A stretch of DNA of 64,000 nucleotides, taken from contig JANLVI010000026.1 in the NCBI GenBank assembly GCA_031363915.1, forward strand, positions 1 through 64,000, written 5' to 3'. Shown piece after piece: positions 33,577 to 42,591 of the stretch. Below the pieces are notes generated by a model. The model searched no databases. It saw only the letters and a list, made by a program, of their open reading frames with translations, and was not told the DNA's origin. This stretch comes from JANLVI01 sp031363915. GTDB lineage: Bacteria; Vulcanimicrobiota; Vulcanimicrobiia; Vulcanimicrobiales; Vulcanimicrobiaceae. Positions within the stretch are counted from its first letter, which is position 1; every line of letters begins with the position of its first letter. The position numbers were made by a program, and so were the translations under genes.

Positions 33577-35310
33577 GTGAGGATCGCGGCGCTCGTGTGT
33601 TGTCTTGTCGCCCTCCTTAGCGCTTCGAGCGTGCTGGCGAGCACTATCGTCGTCGTTCCGCTCGACGATCGGCCCGTAACGGCGCAGTTGCCGCGGATGC
33701 TCGGCGCGATCGCCGGCGATCGTGTCCTCACGCCGCCGCGGGCGCTGCTCGGATCGTATTTGCAGTTCGGCGATCCGGCGCGACTGCTCGCGTGGTTGCG
33801 CGACCCGTTGACCCTCGAGGCGGATGCCTTCGTGATCTCCGCGGACATGATCGCGTACGGCGGGCTCGTCGGATCGAGGACGCCGACGCCGCCGCTCTTT
33901 CTTGCGCGTTCGCGATTGAACGAACTTGCCGAGGTGCGTGCCGCACGTGCGCGTGCGTCGTTTGCGGTCTTCGGGACGGTCATGCGCTTAGCGCCCACCG
34001 GACTTGCGCCGATTGGCGATGCCGCTTCGTTCTTTGCCGCAGGCGCGCCGACCGAAGCGATCCAGCAGTACGCAAGCTTGCCCGACCCGCCGCAAACGGC
34101 AGAGGATCGGCGCAAAGCCGAGGCACTACGCGCGCTCGCAGGCCCCGCTGTCCTCGATGCCTATCTTGCGACGCGCGCGCGGAATCTCGCTCTCGATCGC
34201 TGGCTCTTACGTCAAACCGCAGAGGGCGCGTACGATCGCGTCGTCCTCGGACAGGACGACGCGGGCCCGGTCGGTCTGCACCTCAACGATCTTGCCGCCT
34301 TGCGCGGCGACGTCGCGCGTCTTGGGATCGGGCATCTAGCGTCGATCGAGCCCGGTGCCGACGAACTCGCGATGGTACTCGTCGCAGCGCAATTGGCGCG
34401 CGAGGTCGGCGTCGTGCCGACCGTCTCCGTCACCTACTCGCGTTCCGATGGCGGCGCCGAGAACGATCCGCTCGAGTTTGCACCCTTCGCAACGACCATC
34501 GCGAACATCGTCCGCGCAAGCGGTACTCGCGCCGTCGACGGCGCGGCCGATCTCCCGCTCTTCGTACGCGTCGCCAACACATCGCTTGCCGATGAGGCGG
34601 CATTCGTCGCGGCGATCCGCGCCGCGGTCGCGGACGGAAAACCGGTCGCCGTCGCCGATCTGACGTTCCTACAAAACGAGGAGCACGAGCGTCGCGCGCT
34701 CGCCGAGACACTCATCGACAGCGGCCTCGGCGGAACGATCGCCTCGTTTGCTTCGTGGAATACCGTAGCGAACACGGTTGGGACGGCACTGCCGGAAGCG
34801 ATTGCGGTGCTGGTCGGCAAGCGGCGCGGCACGTACGATGCGCGCGCCCACGCGCAGTTCCAACTCGACCGTTACGTCGATGACTACGCCTTTCACAGTT
34901 TCGCGCGGCCCGACCTCAATACATCGCTCGAACGGGCGGGGATTCCCGACCACACGTACCTCCTGCCGCACGTCGGCGCGGCGACCGAGCGCCTCAACCG
35001 CCGGTTACTCTGGCCGTTCGCGGTCGATCTTTTGGCACGCATCTATCCGGAGTATCGCGACGCCGGCCTGACGATCACGCTGCCCTGGCGGCGCACGTTC
35101 GAGACCGAGATCGACGTCCGGCTCGAGCCGCGTTCGAATGGCGCCCGGCCCGAAGACGGTGCCCCGCTTACGGGAGCGACTCGATCGTGCGGAGCACGCC
35201 GAATCCCGCACTCGACACATGTATTCGACGAGCTCCTCGCGCATCGACTGAATTGCGGAGAGCGCTTTGCGCTGCGCCGATCGCACGCGTCGCCGCCGCC
35301 TAACGGTTGA
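33577..35310 (+). CDS. DUF4127 family secreted protein
   Basis: 577 residues from GTG 33577, with a signal peptide about 1-21 (ALVCCLVALLSASSVLA). The mature N-terminus TIVVVPLDDRPVTAQLPRML is the DUF4127 hallmark, followed by SADMIAYGGLVGSR and VLGQDDAGPVGLHL, also typical. The C-terminal ~65 residues after the family's end (from about residue 510) are Arg/Ser/Gly-rich and not family-like; the reading frame may have run on past an ancestral stop. Enzymatic function of the family is unknown. Convergent with the methylmalonyl-CoA epimerase gene. Confidence 0.85.
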   Translation: MRIAALVCCLVALLSASSVLASTIVVVPLDDRPVTAQLPRMLGAIAGDRVLTPPRALLGSYLQFGDPARLLAWLRDPLTLEADAFVISADMIAYGGLVGSRTPTPPLFLARSRLNELAEVRAARARASFAVFGTVMRLAPTGLAPIGDAASFFAAGAPTEAIQQYASLPDPPQTAEDRRKAEALRALAGPAVLDAYLATRARNLALDRWLLRQTAEGAYDRVVLGQDDAGPVGLHLNDLAALRGDVARLGIGHLASIEPGADELAMVLVAAQLAREVGVVPTVSVTYSRSDGGAENDPLEFAPFATTIANIVRASGTRAVDGAADLPLFVRVANTSLADEAAFVAAIRAAVADGKPVAVADLTFLQNEEHERRALAETLIDSGLGGTIASFASWNTVANTVGTALPEAIAVLVGKRRGTYDARAHAQFQLDRYVDDYAFHSFARPDLNTSLERAGIPDHTYLLPHVGAATERLNRRLLWPFAVDLLARIYPEYRDAGLTITLPWRRTFETEIDVRLEPRSNGARPEDGAPLTGATRSCGARRIPHSTHVFDELLAHRLNCGERFALRRSHASPPPNG

Positions 35311-35401
35311 GCGCAAGTCGCGAAAGCGATTGCATGCAACCTTTTGCTAAAGCCCTGCTCGTTCGTAGCATTCGGCACGAATCTGAGCGAACACGAGTCG
35401 G

Positions 35402-35809
35402 TCAATGGCTTCGTTGGCAGAGTTCGATCAAGACGCCTGCGGTCGACTTCGGATGGAGAAACGCGATCGTGTTGCCGTGGGCTCCGCGTCGCGGTCTTTC
35501 GTCGATCAACCGCACGCCGAGCGCCTTGAGACGCGCGAGTTCGGCGATGATGTCGCCGACGCGATACGCCGTGTGATGCATCTTCGTTTCGGCATCGCCG
35601 CGGAATTTTGCAATCGCCGATTTTTCATCGAGCGGGCGCAGCAATTCGATGATCGCATCGCCCGTGCGAAGGCCGACCGCCTCGATCCCTTGATCGGCGA
35701 CGATTTCGCGATAGATCTCCGTGAATCCGAGCGTCGTCGTGTAGAGCGCGATCGTTGCTTCGAGGTCGCGAACCACGATTGCGACGTGGTCGATCGGTGC
35801 GTCGATCAT
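35402..35809 (-). CDS. mce: Methylmalonyl-CoA epimerase
   Basis: 135 residues, a two-module vicinal-oxygen-chelate fold. IDHVAIVVRDLEATIALY carries the first metal His (residue 8); metal-binding His and Glu follow in KMHHTAYRVGDI and AGVLIELCQ. The enzyme interconverts (S)- and (R)-methylmalonyl-CoA, linking propionyl-CoA carboxylase to the mutase. Its ATG overlaps the mutase stop by four bases, so the two are coupled, which supports this assignment over other glyoxalase-like functions. Confidence 0.93.
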   Translation of the reverse strand: MIDAPIDHVAIVVRDLEATIALYTTTLGFTEIYREIVADQGIEAVGLRTGDAIIELLRPLDEKSAIAKFRGDAETKMHHTAYRVGDIIAELARLKALGVRLIDERPRRGAHGNTIAFLHPKSTAGVLIELCQRSH

Positions 35810-37377
35810 ACGAAACTCGCCCGCGCGACGTGCGTGCCGAACACGCTGCGCAGCACGTCGCAGATTTCGCCGAGCGTCGCACCTGCATCGACCGCTTCGA
35901 TAAACACGGGCATCAAATTCGCGGTTCCTTCGGCGGCTCGCAGCACGTCTGCTAGTCGGGCTTCGACGCGCGCCGCGTCGCGCGCGGCTTTAAATGCCGC
36001 AAGGCGTTCGACCTGATCGCGTTCGACACGGGCATCGACGCGTTGGATCGGGATCTGCACGCCACCGGCGTCCTCGGTGAATTTGTTCACGCCGACGACG
36101 ATCGCATCGCCGCGTTCGATCGCCTGCTGCGCGCGGTAGGCGGATTCGGAAATTTGATCTTGCATCCAGCCGCTTTCGATGACCGCCACCGCCCCGCCGC
36201 GCTCGTCGATCTCGGTGATGAGGGCCTTGGCATCGTGGATGAGTGCATCGGTGAGAGATTCGACGTAATAAGATCCGGCGAGCGGATCGACCACATCGAC
36301 CACGCCGCTCTCGTACGCGATGATCTGCTGCGTGCGCAGAGCGACGCGGGCGGCGGCCGCCGTCGGCAGGCCTAGCGCTTCGTCGGCGCCGTTGGTGTGG
36401 AGCGACTGGGTTCCGCCGAGAACGGCTGCCAGCGCTTGTAGCGTCACGCGCACGACGTTGTTGGTCGGTTCTTGGGCTGTGAGCGTCGACCCGCCCGTCT
36501 GCGTGTGAAAGCGCAGCATCTCGGATTTCGGATCGCGTGCGTTAAATTCGGTGCGGACGATTTCCGCCCACAGCGCGCGAGCCGCCCGGAACTTCGCAAC
36601 TTCTTCGAAGAGATCGTTGTGCGCGTTCCAAAAAAACGATATGCGGGGTGCGACGACGTCGACGTCCATTCCGGCGCGCGCAGCGGCATGCAGGTACGCT
36701 TTTGCGTTCGCGAGCGTGAAGGCGATTTCTTGAAGCGCGGTCGAACCGGCCTCGCGAATATGGTATCCCGATATCGAGATCGTGTTCCACTGCGGCACCG
36801 ATTCGGCGCAGTATGCCATGACATCCGTAACCAGACGCATCGATGGTGTGGGTGGGTAGATGTAGGTTCCGCGCGCGACATACTCTTTGAGAACGTCGTT
36901 TTGGATCGTTCCGCCGAGTTTGGCAAAGTCGATCCCGCGGCGGCGCGCGACGGCAAGCACGAACGCGAGCAGGATCGAGGCCGGAGCGTTAATCGTCATC
37001 GAAACGGTCACCGAATCGAGCGGGATATCCGCAAAGAGCGCCTCCACGTCGTCGATCGTGTCGATCGCGACACCGACTTTGCCGACTTCGCCGCGAGCGG
37101 CGATCGCATCGGAATCGTATCCGAGCTGGGTTGGGAGGTCGAAGGCGACGGAGAGTCCCGTCGTTCCCGCCGCAAGAAGATAGCGGTACCGTTCGTTCGA
37201 TTCAGCGGCCGTTCCGAATCCTGCGTACTGTCGCATCGTCCACAAGCGTCCCCGATACATGTCACGCCGAATACCACGAATATATGGGTAGTTTCCGGGC
37301 AGGGGTCGGTTGGGCGCGGGCGTATCGTAAACTGATTCGATGGCGATTCCGCTGGAGTTCGTCGTGCGTGGTCTCAC
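35806..37377 (-). CDS. Methylmalonyl-CoA mutase, large (substrate-binding) subunit without B12 domain
   Basis: 523 residues, matching the catalytic barrel of acyl-CoA mutases. Features: PGNYPYIRGI, RQYAGFGTAAESNERYRYLL, TGLSVAFDLPTQLGYDSD, TISISGYHIREAGS and RTQQIIAYESGV, all characteristic of MCM alpha chains. The C-terminal cobalamin-binding domain (DxHxxG) is absent, so a separate B12-binding subunit must exist elsewhere, as in archaeal and several bacterial two-subunit mutases. It converts (R)-methylmalonyl-CoA to succinyl-CoA. GTG start at 37377; divergent from the GGDEF/EAL gene with about 60 bases between. Confidence 0.94.
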   Translation of the reverse strand: MRPRTTNSSGIAIESVYDTPAPNRPLPGNYPYIRGIRRDMYRGRLWTMRQYAGFGTAAESNERYRYLLAAGTTGLSVAFDLPTQLGYDSDAIAARGEVGKVGVAIDTIDDVEALFADIPLDSVTVSMTINAPASILLAFVLAVARRRGIDFAKLGGTIQNDVLKEYVARGTYIYPPTPSMRLVTDVMAYCAESVPQWNTISISGYHIREAGSTALQEIAFTLANAKAYLHAAARAGMDVDVVAPRISFFWNAHNDLFEEVAKFRAARALWAEIVRTEFNARDPKSEMLRFHTQTGGSTLTAQEPTNNVVRVTLQALAAVLGGTQSLHTNGADEALGLPTAAAARVALRTQQIIAYESGVVDVVDPLAGSYYVESLTDALIHDAKALITEIDERGGAVAVIESGWMQDQISESAYRAQQAIERGDAIVVGVNKFTEDAGGVQIPIQRVDARVERDQVERLAAFKAARDAARVEARLADVLRAAEGTANLMPVFIEAVDAGATLGEICDVLRSVFGTHVARASFV

Positions 37378-37440
37378 GACGTGCTCTTCGCTCTACGCGG
37401 TGTTCCCACCGTGTGGAAACGTTGTCTCCCCGGAGGTTGG

Positions 37441-39219
37441 ATGATCGAGGGTGGTCCGAAGCCCGAACGGCCGGCGCGCGCAAACCGCCGCTTAGCCGCG
37501 CTGTGGACGCTTTCGCTGCAGCCGGGGGTCGACTTAGCCGAATTTGGTAACGCTGTGGTTAACGAAGCGTGCGATCTGCTGGGTTTCCATCGCGGCAGCC
37601 TCGTCGAAGTCGATACCGTCGGCTCCGTCATTGCAACGCATCCGGGCGACGTGGCATTGCCGGCCCGCATCCCGGCGCTTATCATCCGCACCGTGACCGT
37701 GAATCATCCGCTCGTAGCGCCGCAAGACGACGGCGATCTCGCGATGTGCGCTCCTGGCAAACTGGGCGAGCGCGGGTACGTGCTGGCGCTCTGGGGTGCG
37801 GTCGGCTCGTCGCAATGGCTCGACGAGTCGGCGCTCGACGAAGCGACGTTCCTCGCGACGATCTTTGCCGAATTTGCCGAGCGCCGCCGCGATGTGGGCG
37901 ACTTCGCGAACCTCGCTTTTCACGATGCACTCACGGGTTTGCCGAACCGGCTCGCCCTGCTGAACCGGATCGAGCAGACCGTCGCCGCGGCCAAGCGCAA
38001 CGGCCATAACGCCGCCGTGCTCTTCGTCGATATCGACGGATTCAAGCACGTGAACGATACGCTCGGGCACAGCGCCGGTGACCGCGTTCTCGCCGAACTG
38101 GGCGCGCGGTTTCGTAAGGCACTCCGACGCGAAGAGTTTATCGGGCGGCTCGGCGGTGACGAATTTACCGCGATCATCCCGGAGACCAAGTCGTTCGAGG
38201 AGACCTACGAGGTCGGGCAGCGCTTGCGCGAACTCGCGCGGAAGCCGTTCGACGTTGACGGCCATATTTTTGGCTTATCTGCCTCCATCGGGGTCGCACA
38301 GTATCCCGCCGACGGAGACACGGCAGAAGAACTGCTCGGCAACGGCGACATTGCAATGTACCGGGCCAAAGAGGCCGGTGGCGATGCAGTATTCCTCTTC
38401 GATTCCGGTGTGCGCCAGCGGATCGAGACGCGCCGCCGACTGACCCAAGATCTCCAAGGCGCGATGATGAGCCGCGAGTTTCTCGTGTGCTACCAACCCG
38501 TGATCGACGCGAGCACCGACGAAATCGTCGGTGCGGAAGCCCTCGCGCGTTGGCTGCATCCGACGGACGGCCTGCTCTCCGCCGAGTCGTTTCTCGGCTC
38601 CCTCGGTACGTCGAACTTGGTCTCACTGGTCGATGCGTGGGTGCTCGCCGAGACGGCCCAGCAAAACGCGCGCTGGGCTGCTGAAGGCAATGCGGTCGAT
38701 ATTTTCGTCAACATCGCAGTTCCTGATGAAGTCGCTCTCGGCGAGCTCGACCGGCTTGTCGCCGACCCGCGATTCTCGAGCGCCCGTCTGCACGTCGAAG
38801 TCGCTGAAATCGCCGTCATGAAAGATGTTGATGCGGCGATTGCGTTTTTTGAGGCCGCTAGAGAACGGGGTATCGCAACGGGGCTCGATCGGTTCGGTGG
38901 CGGCGCCTCGTCGCTCAAAGTCCTCGATCGGATGCCGCTCGATTTTGTGAAGCTCGATCATTCGTTGATCGCGGGTGTGGAGCGTCGTGTATCGTCGAGC
39001 GGCGCGGCCTTAGCGGCGATCGCGATTGCGCATGCGTTCGAATGGAAGATGATCGCGCAAGGCGTCGCCAACGCATTTCAAAAGCGCTGGCTCTTAGACA
39101 ATGGAGTGAACTTGATGCAAGGTTATGGTGTCGGTCAGCCGATGACGGCGGCGGATTTCGGTCATTGGCGCAAAATCGCCGCGGAGCAGACGGCTGCCGA
39201 AGCCGCCGACCTGCTGTGA
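37441..39219 (+). CDS. GAF-like/GGDEF/EAL protein: probable diguanylate cyclase with degenerate EAL domain
   Basis: 592 residues from ATG 37441, with GGAGG just upstream. Residues about 15-150 are a GAF-like sensory region. The GGDEF domain (about 160-325) has the DALTGLPNRLALLNR start and an intact GRLGGDEFTAII active site. The EAL domain (about 340-580) keeps EALARWLHP but has EVAEIAV where active enzymes have ExTE, GLDRFGGG in place of DDFGTG and QGVA in place of EGVE, so loss of phosphodiesterase activity is expected. It probably makes or senses c-di-GMP. Its TGA overlaps the HD-GYP gene's GTG. Confidence 0.9.
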   Translation: MIEGGPKPERPARANRRLAALWTLSLQPGVDLAEFGNAVVNEACDLLGFHRGSLVEVDTVGSVIATHPGDVALPARIPALIIRTVTVNHPLVAPQDDGDLAMCAPGKLGERGYVLALWGAVGSSQWLDESALDEATFLATIFAEFAERRRDVGDFANLAFHDALTGLPNRLALLNRIEQTVAAAKRNGHNAAVLFVDIDGFKHVNDTLGHSAGDRVLAELGARFRKALRREEFIGRLGGDEFTAIIPETKSFEETYEVGQRLRELARKPFDVDGHIFGLSASIGVAQYPADGDTAEELLGNGDIAMYRAKEAGGDAVFLFDSGVRQRIETRRRLTQDLQGAMMSREFLVCYQPVIDASTDEIVGAEALARWLHPTDGLLSAESFLGSLGTSNLVSLVDAWVLAETAQQNARWAAEGNAVDIFVNIAVPDEVALGELDRLVADPRFSSARLHVEVAEIAVMKDVDAAIAFFEAARERGIATGLDRFGGGASSLKVLDRMPLDFVKLDHSLIAGVERRVSSSGAALAAIAIAHAFEWKMIAQGVANAFQKRWLLDNGVNLMQGYGVGQPMTAADFGHWRKIAAEQTAAEAADLL

Positions 39220-39791
39220 TCGATCATCGCGAGAGCGCGCGTCACGGCGAAGTCGTCGGCGCGCTGTTAACCATGCTTTCCGCCCGAGACGCCGCGACGT
39301 GCGATCACTCGATTGCCGCAGGCGAGTGGGCCCGCCGTTTGGCGCTTGCCATCGGCCTGAGCGAGGAGCAGTCTAGTGCCATCGAAGTCGCCGCAATCCT
39401 TCACGACATTGGCAAGATCGCGACGCCGGATCATATCTTGCTCAAGCCCGGCGCCCTCGACGATGAGGAATGGGTCACGATGCGCGAGCACGCCGGACAC
39501 GGCGAGACAATCCTGAGCCGATTCCCCTCACTCCAAGACTACGCGCACATCGTCGGCGCACATCACGAGCATTATGACGGCTCGGGGTACCCGCGCGGGC
39601 TCGGCGGCGATTCGATTCCGCTCGGCGCGCGCGTCGTAGCCGTCGCCGACGGCTATCATGCCATGATCAGCACGCGTCCGTATCGCACGGCGATGACCTC
39701 GAACGAAGCGCTCGTGCACCTGGTCGCCGGCGGCGGGACCGTCTGGGATCCGACAATCGTCCGGCACATGGTGGCGCTCGTCGCCGTTTAG
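39216..39791 (+). CDS. HD-GYP domain phosphohydrolase
   Basis: 191 residues from GTG 39216. The HD motif is AAILHDIGKIATPD (HD pair with Lys), and the GYP end is GAHHEHYDGSGYPRGL with VAVADGYHAM following, so all metal-binding residues of the family appear present. HD-GYP proteins hydrolyse c-di-GMP to pGpG or GMP. Four-base coupling to the GGDEF/degenerate-EAL gene suggests that synthesis and breakdown are paired, with HD-GYP supplying the hydrolysis that the EAL domain lost. Confidence 0.92.
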   Translation: MIDHRESARHGEVVGALLTMLSARDAATCDHSIAAGEWARRLALAIGLSEEQSSAIEVAAILHDIGKIATPDHILLKPGALDDEEWVTMREHAGHGETILSRFPSLQDYAHIVGAHHEHYDGSGYPRGLGGDSIPLGARVVAVADGYHAMISTRPYRTAMTSNEALVHLVAGGGTVWDPTIVRHMVALVAV

Positions 39792-40168
39792 GCCTCGTCG
39801 CCTCGGCGGGCGCCCCAGATGTACAGGGCCAAGAGGATCGCGTTGAGCGGCATCGGTCCGAGCGTTTTCCACGAGACAATTGCGTTGCCGCGGCTCATTT
39901 CGAGCAGCGGCAGCACGATTGCGAAGAGCTGGTCGAGGGCAAAAAACCACAGTAAGACGCGGTAACGCGGAAACTCGCGGTACGCCAGGACGTAGAGCAG
40001 CCCGACGATGAGGTATTCGCCGCCCGCGATCGTGGTGAGAGCGGGGTCCTTCGTGGGTACGTCGAGGACGGAGCCGAGTAGGCTCTGGAAGAACCAGCAA
40101 AAGATCGCTATTCCGATATCGCCAACGGCGCCGACGATCAGGGAAATGCGAATGATCTTCGTTTTCAA
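39788..40168 (-). CDS. Four-TM hypothetical membrane protein
   Basis: 126 residues from TTG 40168, chosen for ACGAGG six bases upstream; an earlier TTG at 40198 is possible. Four hydrophobic segments cover most of the length (IIRISLIVGAVGDIGIAIF, YLIVGLLYVLAY, LLWFFALDQLFAIVLPLL, NAILLALYIWGA). Not assigned to a family. It is convergent with the HD-GYP gene (four-base overlap). Confidence 0.65.
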   Translation of the reverse strand: MKTKIIRISLIVGAVGDIGIAIFCWFFQSLLGSVLDVPTKDPALTTIAGGEYLIVGLLYVLAYREFPRYRVLLWFFALDQLFAIVLPLLEMSRGNAIVSWKTLGPMPLNAILLALYIWGARRGDEA

Positions 40169-40296
40169 ATGGTACCTCGTGGAGTCGTGTTTCGCCAAAA
40201 GAACGACGTATTATTGAACTGTTCGAGAACTCGCCGCTCGTCCTGATCGAATGGGACGGGCAACTTCGCGTCTCCCACTGGTCCGCGCAAGCCGAG

Positions 40297-42591
40297 GTGA
40301 CGTTCGGGTTTGCGGAGTCTGAGGTGATCGGCAAACGCGGCGTGGAATTCGATTTCGTCCACCCCGAGGACCGTGCGGCGACCGGCGATATCGACGCCGC
40401 GCTACTCCACGGACGGACCGAACGCATCGTAAGTTCCAATCGCAATCTGACCCTCGACGGTCGCGTGCTGCATTGCGACTGGTATAATTCGGCCGTCTAC
40501 GCTGACGATGGAACGCTCGTCACCGTGATCTCGCTGGTCCACGACGTGACCGATCGGGTGCGAGCCGAAGCCGACCGCGCCGAGATGCTCACGCACTACC
40601 GGTTTCTCGCCGATGCGGTTCCGGATATTTTGTGGAGTTGCCGGCCCGACGGTTGGCCGGACTATTTCAATCTGACAGCCGAGCGTTACACGGGGCTGAC
40701 CGACGCGCAGATTCGCGGCGTTGGATATTATACGCTCGTGCATCCCGACGACGTTACGGAGTTGCAGGCGGCATGGGAAGCGCACGTCGACGAACCGCGT
40801 CCGTTCGAGAATCACTACCGATTGCGCCGCCACGACGGCGCCTATCGCTGGCAACTCGCGCGCGCAAAACCGCTCATCGTCGACGGCGTGCTGGTGAAGT
40901 GGTTCGGAACGTGCACCGATGTCGACGATCAGCGCAAGATCACCGACCGCAGCCTCCTCATCGCCGAGGCCTCGAATGCTCTTGCTTCATCGCTGAACAC
41001 CAAAACCGTCGCACGCACGATCGCGCGCCTGCCGATTCCGAGTTTCGCGGATTGGTGCAAAGTGGATTTAATCGCAGAGAACGGACGCATCCGCACGGCC
41101 GCGATCGCGCATCGCGATCCGAACCGCGAGGCGGGCGCGCAATCGCTCGTCGGCACGATGCATCTGGATCCAAAGGCGACGAGCGGGGTTCCCGCCGTGT
41201 TGCGTTCGGGGGAAGCGCATGTCGTCGTTCCATCGGACGATGATTTTCTTGGCGAGGTGGATGCCGAGGTGCGCGCCGCATACGACGAACTCGGGCGGCC
41301 CGGCTCGATCGTCATCACGCCGCTGCGCGCGCGCGGTCGAACGCTGGGCACGATTTCGTTCGTGCTCGGCGACTCCGGCCGGCGGTTTACCGACGACGAC
41401 GTCTCCTTTGCCGAAGATCTCGCGCTGCGCTCCGCCGTCGCACTCGACAACGCGCAACTCTTCGAACGCGAACATCGCGTCGCCGACACGCTGCAGCGCG
41501 CGATGCTGCCAACCAACCTTCCCGTCGTCGACGGGATGAAATTCTCATCGGCCTATTCACCCGCCGCAGCGGAATCGGAAGTCGGCGGCGATTGGTTCGA
41601 TGCCTTTCCGCTCGCCGACGGACGCATCGCGGTGAGTATCGGCGACGTGACGGGGCACGGTCTCACCGCCGCCGTCATCATGGGCGAAGTACGGCAGTCG
41701 ATTCGCGCATCGGCGATGGTCGATAGCGATCCGGCGCTCGTACTACAGCGCGCCAATCAGCTGCTCTTATTGCACGAATCGGCCTCGATCGTTACCGGAA
41801 TCTTCGGCGTCGTCGATCCGAAAAAGCAGACGTTCACGTACGCGAGCGCCGGACATCCGCCGCCGCTGGTCACGCGCGACGGCGCAGTGTGGGCGCTAGA
41901 GACCGCGGGCTTACCGCTCGGGCTGCGCGGGCCCGATGATGAGATCTCGTTCACGACCCATCTCGGGCCGGGCTGCATGCTCGTGCTCTACACGGATGGA
42001 CTGATCGAATTCAGCCGTGACATCGAAGCCGGCGAGGCGGCGCTACGCGCGGCGATTTCGCAGGAGTCGCTCACGCAAGTCGAGGATCCGGCGCCTTCGA
42101 TCGCGCGCCGCGTGCTCGCTAGTCACGCGCAGTCGGACGACATTGCCATTTTGGCCGTGCGATTCGACCCGCTGCCGACCGATCTCACGTGGCATTTGGC
42201 GAAGGGCGATATGTCCTCCGCGCAAAGTTTGCGCCGCCAGATCGCGAAAATCGTGCGCACGTACGCAACCGATCCTGAGCAGATCGCGGCAAGCGAGGTC
42301 GTCGTCGGCGAACTGCTCGCCAATACGGTCGAACATGCGCCGCACGGCGTCGACGTGCACTTCGACTGGAGCGAGCGGTATCCGCGCCTCATCATCGGTG
42401 ACCTTGGCGAGGGCGTCTGCGCGCGCCCGATGTTGCCGACCGATCCCTTGAGCGAACGCGGCCGCGGGCAGTTTATCATCGCCCATCTCGCGCGCGCGTT
42501 CGATATTCGCACGGACGAACGCGGCCGGACGGTCTATGACGTGGTGCTCGACTGCGAGCACGAGTTCGCTACGGCGCAGGCGCCAGCGTAA
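40297..42591 (+). CDS. PAS-PAS-GAF-SpoIIE-type phosphatase with HATPase domain (5' end uncertain)
   Basis: 764 residues from the first canonical start, GTG 40297. That start lies inside the first PAS domain: in-frame codons back to about 40210 read IIELFENSPLVLIEWDG, an ordinary PAS N-terminus, but no ATG, GTG or TTG exists before the stop at 40153. Then come a second PAS with PAC (YRFLADAVPDILWS), a GAF domain (about 215-380), a PP2C/SpoIIE phosphatase (SEVGGDWFDAF, GDVTGHGLTAA, LYTDGLIE; about 400-620) and a C-terminal HATPase_c anti-sigma kinase (ELLANTVEHAP). Phosphatase plus kinase fits a partner-switching regulator of an alternative sigma factor, though no STAS or sigma gene is adjacent. 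Confidence 0.85.
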   Translation: MTFGFAESEVIGKRGVEFDFVHPEDRAATGDIDAALLHGRTERIVSSNRNLTLDGRVLHCDWYNSAVYADDGTLVTVISLVHDVTDRVRAEADRAEMLTHYRFLADAVPDILWSCRPDGWPDYFNLTAERYTGLTDAQIRGVGYYTLVHPDDVTELQAAWEAHVDEPRPFENHYRLRRHDGAYRWQLARAKPLIVDGVLVKWFGTCTDVDDQRKITDRSLLIAEASNALASSLNTKTVARTIARLPIPSFADWCKVDLIAENGRIRTAAIAHRDPNREAGAQSLVGTMHLDPKATSGVPAVLRSGEAHVVVPSDDDFLGEVDAEVRAAYDELGRPGSIVITPLRARGRTLGTISFVLGDSGRRFTDDDVSFAEDLALRSAVALDNAQLFEREHRVADTLQRAMLPTNLPVVDGMKFSSAYSPAAAESEVGGDWFDAFPLADGRIAVSIGDVTGHGLTAAVIMGEVRQSIRASAMVDSDPALVLQRANQLLLLHESASIVTGIFGVVDPKKQTFTYASAGHPPPLVTRDGAVWALETAGLPLGLRGPDDEISFTTHLGPGCMLVLYTDGLIEFSRDIEAGEAALRAAISQESLTQVEDPAPSIARRVLASHAQSDDIAILAVRFDPLPTDLTWHLAKGDMSSAQSLRRQIAKIVRTYATDPEQIAASEVVVGELLANTVEHAPHGVDVHFDWSERYPRLIIGDLGEGVCARPMLPTDPLSERGRGQFIIAHLARAFDIRTDERGRTVYDVVLDCEHEFATAQAPA

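Noticed and set aside
35005..35316. Minus-strand frame antisense to the DUF4127 C-terminus as a gene
   Set aside because: Arg/Ser-rich with no motif. The odd C-terminal tail of DUF4127 in this region is more simply explained as read-on past an old stop.
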